Shown here: positions 26,031-31,396 of the stretch, piece by piece
Numbering within the stretch: position 1 is the stretch's first letter
How the letters are laid out: every line of letters starts with the position of its first letter
NCBI GenBank assembly: GCA_966128725.1
Contig: CBHYLN010000055.1
Location: 1-31,396, forward strand
Reading direction: 5' to 3'
From: JAFDZV01 sp966128725
GTDB lineage: Bacteria > Bacteroidota > Ignavibacteria > OLB7
Length of the DNA stretch: 31,396 bases
Notes under the pieces: generated by a model
Database searches by the model: none
What the model saw: only the letters and a program-made list of their open reading frames with translations
What the model was told of the DNA's origin: nothing
Position numbers and translations under genes: made by a program

Positions 26031-27281
26031 TTACCCCTGTGTCTGCGTCGGCGGCACCACGCGTGCGTCGGGCACGCGGAACAACAGGGCGATGCCCAGC
26101 ACGAAGAACACGCCGATCACCAGCATGGCAGGGCGTTGGCCCAACGCGTGCGCCACCTCGCCGAACACCAGCGGGCCGACAACCGCCGAGGCCTTGCCGA
26201 AGAAGCCATCGTAGAACCCGAAGAACTCCGTCCGCTTTTCGTCCGGGGTAATCAGCGCCATCATGGTGCGGCTGCATGACTGCGAGGAACCCAGCGCCAT
26301 GCCGGCCACCGCGCCCAGGTAGTAGAAGGCTTCGGCGGTGGTGATGAAGTACGCGGCCACCACCACGCCGATCCAGATCATCAGCGTGATCGCGATGGAT
26401 TGCCGCGCGCCGATCTTGTTGGTGAGCGCGCCGAATATCAGCGAGCCCACCAGCGCCGAGCCCTGCACGATCATGAAGAAGTAGATAAGCTGCTCGGTGC
26501 TCAGCTTCAGGCTTTCGCTGGCAAAGATGCCGGCAAACAGGATCACGGTGAGGATGCTGTCGTTATACACGAAGAACGCCAGCAGGAATCGCTTCACCGC
26601 GTCGTAGCGGCGCAGGTGCGTAAGCGTTTCGCGCAGCCGGCGGTAGCCCACGGTGATCGGGTTCCCTTCGATTTGCCGGGCGGCCTGCCGCTCCTTCACG
26701 AACAGGAAGAGCGGCACGGAGAAGACGGCGAAAAATCCGGCGGCGATAAGGAAGGTGAGCTTTACGCTCGACTCCGGCAGCGGCGTGGCCGAAAGGATCG
26801 GCAGGACAATCACAAGAATGATGAACGATCCCAGATACCCCATCGCGAACCCGTAGCCGGAAACCTTGCCGTAGTTCTGCTCCGAGGAGATATCCGGCAG
26901 GAAGGCGTCGTAGAACACGGTGCCGCCCTCGAATCCGACGTTGGCCACGATCACCAGCCCCACGGCCAGCCACAACATGCCCTCGCCGGTGAACCACAGC
27001 ATCGCGGTGGATGCCACGCAGGCCACGGTGAACGCCGCCAGGAATCGCTTCTTGCGATGCGAGGCGTCGGCGATCGAGCCGAACAACGGACCCAGCACGG
27101 CGGTGAGCAACATCGAGGCCGATACCGTGCGTCCCCACAACGCCTCGTTTCCCCCGGCGATCACCTCGGTGAAGAACTTCGGGAACACCAGCGTGATGAT
27201 GATGACGTAGAAGCCGGTGTTGGCGAAATCGAACAATGTCCAGGAGAAAACCTCCTTGAACGGTGCGTTGCGATGCTGCAT
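26031..27281 (-). CDS. MFS transporter, UMF1/Atg22-like family
   Basis: A 416-residue transporter with about 12 membrane segments. The N-terminal SWTLFDFANTGFYVIIITLVFP is the signature of the UMF1/Atg22-like branch, and ADASHRKKRFL is the MFS loop 2-3 motif. Fungal Atg22 exports amino acids from the vacuole; the bacterial members have no agreed substrate. I chose the ATG at 27281 because the upstream extension (to 27512) overlaps the tgt promoter and has no similarity. Its 3' end abuts the tandem repeat array. It lies between queG and tgt but on the opposite strand, so a link to queuine or queuosine transport is only a guess. Confidence 0.85.
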   Translation of the reverse strand: MQHRNAPFKEVFSWTLFDFANTGFYVIIITLVFPKFFTEVIAGGNEALWGRTVSASMLLTAVLGPLFGSIADASHRKKRFLAAFTVACVASTAMLWFTGEGMLWLAVGLVIVANVGFEGGTVFYDAFLPDISSEQNYGKVSGYGFAMGYLGSFIILVIVLPILSATPLPESSVKLTFLIAAGFFAVFSVPLFLFVKERQAARQIEGNPITVGYRRLRETLTHLRRYDAVKRFLLAFFVYNDSILTVILFAGIFASESLKLSTEQLIYFFMIVQGSALVGSLIFGALTNKIGARQSIAITLMIWIGVVVAAYFITTAEAFYYLGAVAGMALGSSQSCSRTMMALITPDEKRTEFFGFYDGFFGKASAVVGPLVFGEVAHALGQRPAMLVIGVFFVLGIALLFRVPDARVVPPTQTQG

Positions 27282-27469
27282 GGATCCCAGGGGTATCTGC
27301 TTGTGAATGCGCTGCCGCCGGAAGGCGCGCGGCCGATGCTGGCCGCCGAGTACCGAATGCCGCGCATAATACAGCAATCGGCAGGTTTCTGGAATCGAAA
27401 CACTCCTATACGATTCACCGCGGGGCAAAGGGGGCGCTCCGGTGGGCTTTTGCGTAAGTTTATGATCTG

Positions 27470-28609
27470 TTGAAGCTGACGGTGACCCATACCGACCCGG
27501 AAAGCGCGGCACGAAGCGGATGGTTTGCTACCGATCACGGCGTGGTGCAAACGCCGATCTTCATGCCCGTTGGCACGCGCGCGGCCGTCAAGGCCCTGCG
27601 CAGCGGGGATGTCCGTGCACTGGGCGCGCAGATTATCCTGGGCAACACCTACCACCTGTTCCTGCGCCCCGGCAACGACGTGCTGCGTTCGGCCGGCGGG
27701 CTGCATCGGTTCATGAACTGGTCCGGCCCGATCCTTACCGATTCCGGCGGCTTCCAGGTATTCTCGCTGAAGGATCTGCGGCGCATGAGCGAGCAGGGCG
27801 TGGAGTTCCAGTCGCATCTGGATGGCTCGCGCCATCAGTTCACCGCCGAAAACGTGGTGGATACGCAGCGCGCGATCGGGTCGGACATAGCGATGGTGCT
27901 GGACGAATGCCCGCCCGCGATGAGCACGTACGAGTACCATCGCGAGTCAATGCAGCGCTCGATGCGGTGGGCGCGCCGCGCGGCCGAGCACCACGCGAGC
28001 ACGCCGATGCCGTACGGGCACCGGCAGGCGCTGTTCGGGATTGTGCAGGGCGGCACCCATGCCGATCTTCGCCGCGCCAGCGCGGAGGAGTTGATGGCGA
28101 TCGGGTTCGACGGCTACGCCATCGGCGGCTTGGCCGTGGGCGAACCCACACCGGTGATGTACGAGGTGGTCGAGGGGGTGGCGCCGATCCTTCCGGCCGA
28201 TCAACCGCGGTACCTGATGGGCGTTGGCACGCCGCAGAATCTGCTGGAGTGCGTGGCGCGCGGCATCGACATGTTCGATTGCGTGATGCCCACCCGGAAT
28301 GCCCGCAACGGCACGGTGTTTACCTGGAGCGGCAAGCTGAATCTTCGCAATGCGTCGCTGCGCGAGGATTGGGGGCCGATCGATCCGGAGTGTTCGTGCG
28401 AAACCTGCACCGAATATTCGCGGGGGTATATCCGTCATCTGTTCAACGTCGACGAGATTACCGGTCTGGTGCTCGCGACGATTCACAACGTGCATTTCTA
28501 TCTGGCCTTGATGGAGGCCGCCCGCCAGGCGATCCACCAGGGCGAATACGCACGTTGGATGCGATCGACAATCGAGCGCATGGAGCGGGGCGCCGAGGTG
28601 CGCGCCTGA
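27470..28609 (+). CDS. tgt: Queuine/preQ1 tRNA-guanine transglycosylase
   Basis: A 379-residue bacterial TGT that exchanges guanine-34 of Asp, Asn, His and Tyr tRNAs for preQ1. D91 (LTDSGGFQVFSL) binds the base, D270 in MFDCVMPTRNARNG is the nucleophile, and the zinc ligands are C308, C310, C313 and H339. The start is taken as TTG at 27470: an upstream stop closes the frame, and no ATG lies close enough to keep the family N-terminus (LTVTHTDPESAARSGWF). A nearby ATG at 27462 is in another frame and stops after three codons. It is divergent from the MFS gene and followed by yajC, the classic tgt-yajC order. Confidence 0.95.
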   Translation: MKLTVTHTDPESAARSGWFATDHGVVQTPIFMPVGTRAAVKALRSGDVRALGAQIILGNTYHLFLRPGNDVLRSAGGLHRFMNWSGPILTDSGGFQVFSLKDLRRMSEQGVEFQSHLDGSRHQFTAENVVDTQRAIGSDIAMVLDECPPAMSTYEYHRESMQRSMRWARRAAEHHASTPMPYGHRQALFGIVQGGTHADLRRASAEELMAIGFDGYAIGGLAVGEPTPVMYEVVEGVAPILPADQPRYLMGVGTPQNLLECVARGIDMFDCVMPTRNARNGTVFTWSGKLNLRNASLREDWGPIDPECSCETCTEYSRGYIRHLFNVDEITGLVLATIHNVHFYLALMEAARQAIHQGEYARWMRSTIERMERGAEVRA

Positions 28610-28712
28610 AGTGCGCGCCTGATGGTGCTGTCACCGGGCGTGGCTGCCCACGCCGATCGCGAAGCAGTTTTTACAACGATTCAACAGTAACGTTCACACA
28701 AACGGGTCAACA

Positions 28713-29027
28713 ATGGACTTCACAACCTTTTTCGCGCAGGCCCCTGCGGCAGGCGGCAGTAGCTGGATTTCGACGGTGGTCATGTTCGGCGCGATCATCG
28801 GCATCTTCTACTTCATGATCATTCGCCCGCAGCAGAAGCGGATGAAGGAACATCAGGCCCTGCTTGGCGCGGTGAAGCGTGGCGACAAGGTGGTGCTCAC
28901 CGGCGGATTGCACGGCACGGTCCACGAAGTTGAGGAGAAGACCGTCTTGGTGGAAATCGCACGCAACACGATTGCCACCTACGACAAGGGCTCCATCCAG
29001 TCGGTGGTGAAAACCGACGCGGCGTAA
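28713..29027 (+). CDS. yajC: Preprotein translocase subunit YajC
   Basis: A 104-residue YajC, an accessory part of the SecYEG-SecDF-YidC complex. It has one membrane segment (about 18-37) followed by IIRPQQKRMKEHQ and the family core VKRGDKVVLTGGLHGTV. Length is normal. It follows tgt by 103 bases, as in many bacteria, but secD and secF do not follow; ribBA does. The gap of 184 bases to ribBA shows no FMN riboswitch. Confidence 0.95.
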   Translation: MDFTTFFAQAPAAGGSSWISTVVMFGAIIGIFYFMIIRPQQKRMKEHQALLGAVKRGDKVVLTGGLHGTVHEVEEKTVLVEIARNTIATYDKGSIQSVVKTDAA

Positions 29028-29211
29028 GGCCGGTTGTGTGCCGGCGCCGCGCCGTTGCCGTACCGGGCGCTGAATGCCTGTACGCGGGCGTTGCGGCTCT
29101 GGCGCCGATTAAGCGCGGATGCCCGGGCGCGGTGTTGAAATCCCCGGTTCGTATTGCCGCCACCAGGTGGCTCGTTTTCACGATGAACCATGTACATAAG
29201 GTGTAGGTACC

Positions 29212-30429
29212 ATGTTTACGTCCGTTGAGAAGGCGCTGGAGGATCTCCGCGCCGGAAGGGTGGTGATTGTCGTCGACGACGAGGGTCGCGAGAACGAGGG
29301 GGATTTTGTGGCGGCGGCCGAGCTGTGTACGCCGGAGACGATGAATTTTCTGGTGCGCGAGGGGCGCGGCATGGTGTGCGCGCCGGTTACCGAGGCGCGT
29401 GCCGCCGAGCTGGATCTGGACATGATGGTGCCGGTGAACACGGCGCTGCATGGCACGCCGTTTACGGTGCTGGTGGATTACCGCCACGGTACCACCACGG
29501 GGATCTCCGCGGCCGACCGCGCGGCCACGATCCGCGCGCTGGCCGATCCCAGGGCCGTTGCAACGGACTTCGCCCGCCCGGGCCATATCGCGCCGCTGCG
29601 CGCGGTTGAGGAAGGCGTGTTGCGCCGTGCCGGGCATACCGAGGCCGTGGTGGATCTGGTGCGGCTGGCCGGCCTGTATCCGGCCGGCGTGCTCTGCGAG
29701 ATCCTGAACGAGGACGGCACGATGGCGCGCATGCCGCAGTTGGAGGAGCTGGCCCGGCAGCATGATCTGACCATCGTTACCATCGCCGACCTGATCAAAT
29801 ACCGTGTCTCGCGCGAGAAGCTGGTGAAGAAGGTGGTGGAGGTTGATCTGCCGACCGACTACGGGCAGTTCCGCCTGCATCTTTACCACAACGTGATGGA
29901 CGGCAAGGAACACATGGCGTTGGTGAAGGGTGATATCACCACGCCGGAGCCGGTGCTTGTGCGCGTGCACTCCGAATGTTTCACCGGCGATACGCTGGGT
30001 TCGTTGCGCTGCGATTGCCAGTCGCAGTTGCACGCGGCGATGATGCAGGTGGAACGCGAGGGGCGTGGCGTGGTGCTGTACATGCGGCAGGAAGGGCGCG
30101 GCATAGGGCTTACCAACAAGCTGCTGGCGTATTCGTTGCAGGACCAGGGGAAGGATACCGTTGAGGCCAACGAGGCGCTGGGGTTCAAGGCCGATCTTCG
30201 CGATTACGGGCTTGGCGCGCAGATCCTTGTTGATCTTGGCCTGCACCAGATGCGGCTGATGACCAACAACCCGAAGAAGGTTGTGGGGCTTGGCGCGTTC
30301 GGGCTGGAGATCGTTGAGCGTGTGCCCATCGAGGTTGGCGAAAACGAAGTGAACGCCCGTTATCTCCGCACCAAGCGCGAGAAGCTGGGGCATATCTTCG
30401 AGCATAACGGCGGCGCGCATCGGCACTGA
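29212..30429 (+). CDS. ribBA: Bifunctional DHBP synthase / GTP cyclohydrolase II
   Basis: A 405-residue riboflavin enzyme with two domains. The N-terminal RibB part (1 to about 205), making 3,4-dihydroxy-2-butanone 4-phosphate from ribulose 5-phosphate, has DDEGRENEGDF (22-32) and GHIAPLRA. The C-terminal RibA part opens the GTP ring: zinc ligands C256-x10-C267-x-C269 (CFTGDTLGSLRCDC), and MRQEGRGIGL, which binds GTP phosphates. Both active sites look complete, so it supplies both riboflavin precursors. It is a single gene here, away from ribDEH. Start at ATG 29212. Confidence 0.96.
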   Translation: MFTSVEKALEDLRAGRVVIVVDDEGRENEGDFVAAAELCTPETMNFLVREGRGMVCAPVTEARAAELDLDMMVPVNTALHGTPFTVLVDYRHGTTTGISAADRAATIRALADPRAVATDFARPGHIAPLRAVEEGVLRRAGHTEAVVDLVRLAGLYPAGVLCEILNEDGTMARMPQLEELARQHDLTIVTIADLIKYRVSREKLVKKVVEVDLPTDYGQFRLHLYHNVMDGKEHMALVKGDITTPEPVLVRVHSECFTGDTLGSLRCDCQSQLHAAMMQVEREGRGVVLYMRQEGRGIGLTNKLLAYSLQDQGKDTVEANEALGFKADLRDYGLGAQILVDLGLHQMRLMTNNPKKVVGLGAFGLEIVERVPIEVGENEVNARYLRTKREKLGHIFEHNGGAHRH

Positions 30430-30475
30430 TGCAACGCGCGCGAAGTGACGCGCGGATCATGCGGAATATGTTGCG

Positions 30476-30501
30476 GCGGGCGACCCGGTTGGGCCGCCCG
30501 C
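30476..30501 (+). terminator. GC-rich hairpin after ribBA
   Basis: GCGGGCG (30476-30482) pairs with CGCCCGC (30495-30501), and the inner CCC and GGG can extend the stem around a GGTT loop. It lies 47 bases after the ribBA stop and 88 before the next gene. No T tract follows, so it may slow or protect the transcript rather than end it. Confidence 0.35.
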
Positions 30502-30589
30502 GCCCGTTATGGCCCCGTGCCGAGCCCGCCGAAACGGTATCTTCGCGCATGCGAATCGGCCCCTTTGCACGGCTGCGCGGAGATTGCTC

Positions 30590-31396
30590 ATGGTTGAACT
30601 GATCCCCATCCACGGACTGCGTTACGTTGTTCCCCCTGCACCGCCTGCAAGCGAGATCGCGCGCCCGATCATCGGCGCCGGCCCGATTGCCGAGCAGGTT
30701 GGTGATACCCGGCTGCACGACCTTGCCCGTGCCGGCATGCGCGTTGTGATCGCCTTCACCGATGCCACACGCCATTCGCCCGACCAGATCCTTATCGCGC
30801 ACATCCTGCGCGGGCTTGCCGCATGTGGCGTGGGGGATGAGGCGGTTACGCTGCTGTGCGCTACCGGCCTGCACCGGCCGATGACACCCGCCGAGCGCGT
30901 GGCCAAGCTGGGCGTGGAGTTCGCGGCGCGGTTGACGATTGTCGATCACGACGCGATGGATGCTGGCGGGCTGGCATCGCTGGGTGATGTGCATGGGCTG
31001 CCGGTGGTGGTAAACCGGCTCTGTACCGAGTGCGATCTGCTGATTGCGATTGGGGTGGTGGAGCCGCACCAGTACGCCGGATACAGCGGCGGCGCCAAGA
31101 CCGTTGTGATAGGCTGCGGCGGCGAGGCCACGATTGCCGCCACGCATGGGCCTGCGATGCTGGATCGTGACGGCGTGCTGCTGGGCCGCATTGCGGGCAA
31201 CCCGTTCCAGGAGTTCGTGCGCGCCGCGGGCGATCGTATCGGCTTGCGATATGTTGCCAACGCCCTGCTGGATGCCGAGGGCAATACGGTGGCGATCGCC
31301 GAAGGCACGCCGCGCGACGTACAGGATGCGCTGATCGAACGTGGCCGGCCACTACAGACGATGACAGTGGATGCTCCGGTGCAGTTGGCGGTGCTG
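30590..31396 (+). CDS. LarA-like nickel-pincer racemase (3' truncated by window end)
   Basis: A frame open from the ATG at 30590 to the window end (269 residues visible) with the lactate racemase (LarA, DUF2088) N-terminal domain. Landmarks are FTDATRHSPD (D58, R61), ATGLHRPMT (91-99, H95), EPHQYAGYSGGAK (H160, K170) and H186. By spacing these match LarA D72/R75, H108, H174, the pincer-bearing K184 and H200. LarA homologues racemise or epimerise alpha-hydroxy acids with a nickel pincer nucleotide made by LarB, LarC and LarE, none of which is seen here. The true substrate could be lactate, malate or a sugar acid. CGGAGA lies upstream of the ATG. Confidence 0.85.
   Translation, partial: MVELIPIHGLRYVVPPAPPASEIARPIIGAGPIAEQVGDTRLHDLARAGMRVVIAFTDATRHSPDQILIAHILRGLAACGVGDEAVTLLCATGLHRPMTPAERVAKLGVEFAARLTIVDHDAMDAGGLASLGDVHGLPVVVNRLCTECDLLIAIGVVEPHQYAGYSGGAKTVVIGCGGEATIAATHGPAMLDRDGVLLGRIAGNPFQEFVRAAGDRIGLRYVANALLDAEGNTVAIAEGTPRDVQDALIERGRPLQTMTVDAPVQLAVL

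Noticed and set aside
29028..29211. FMN riboswitch before ribBA
   Set aside because: I looked for the conserved RFN blocks (AGGGCGGGG-type, CCGGCGGT, CCGACAGT) and none is present in the 184-bp leader.

Overview
The window reads as a chromosomal segment of a GC-rich (about 60-65% by eye), Gram-negative, free-living bacterium. BshC (bacillithiol synthesis), an IgGFc-binding-type surface protein ending in an outer-membrane-style aromatic residue, the MEP-pathway enzyme IspG, and the scarcity of strong Shine-Dalgarno sites together suggest the Bacteroidota/Chlorobiota side of the tree (for example Kapabacteria- or Ignavibacteria-like). That placement is inference: there is no rRNA here. I see no tRNA, rRNA, CRISPR, IS element or prophage, so this is mostly ordinary core and accessory chromosome.

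Layout. 1-1710: 3' part of a large surface protein with an IgGFc-binding-like head and a probable beta-barrel tail. 1982-3710: a PlsC-type acyltransferase, a SpoU/TrmH RNA methyltransferase and an EthD-like small protein. 3946-5932: three overlapping plus-strand genes (cryptic M15/LAS-type zinc peptidase, small membrane protein, ICMT-like membrane methyltransferase). 5975-8164: two adjacent minus-strand PAP2-type phosphatases. 8351-10281: a Rieske oxygenase alpha subunit and an SGNH-hydrolase lipoprotein. 10305-11780: a minus-strand three-gene overlapping operon (FlK-like thioesterase, small membrane protein, SAM methyltransferase). 11956-14998: the BchI and BchD AAA+ subunits of a Mg/Co-chelatase, with no large subunit in view. 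14999-15538: an AT-rich gene-poor island with a strong terminator. 15539-18204: nth and bshC, nearly overlapping. 18352-23049: minus-strand gap, pgk, rhomboid protease and ispG. 23311-25618: MBL hydrolase, Rieske ferredoxin, queG. 25630-26030: a 68-bp tandem repeat array. 26031-27281: UMF1/Atg22-like MFS transporter. 27470-30429: tgt, yajC, ribBA. 30590-end: the 5' part of a LarA-like nickel-pincer racemase.

How genes may work together. queG and tgt belong to queuosine tRNA modification, and QueG needs cobalamin, whose synthesis can use a BchI/BchD-type chelatase with CobN. gap and pgk are consecutive glycolytic steps, and IspG consumes a pathway fed by glyceraldehyde 3-phosphate. The most unexplained items are the 68-bp array, the AT-rich island, the nested inverted repeats between gap and pgk, the orphan chelatase pair, and the FlK-like thioesterase operon. 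I did not find a clear-cut new defence or mobile system.
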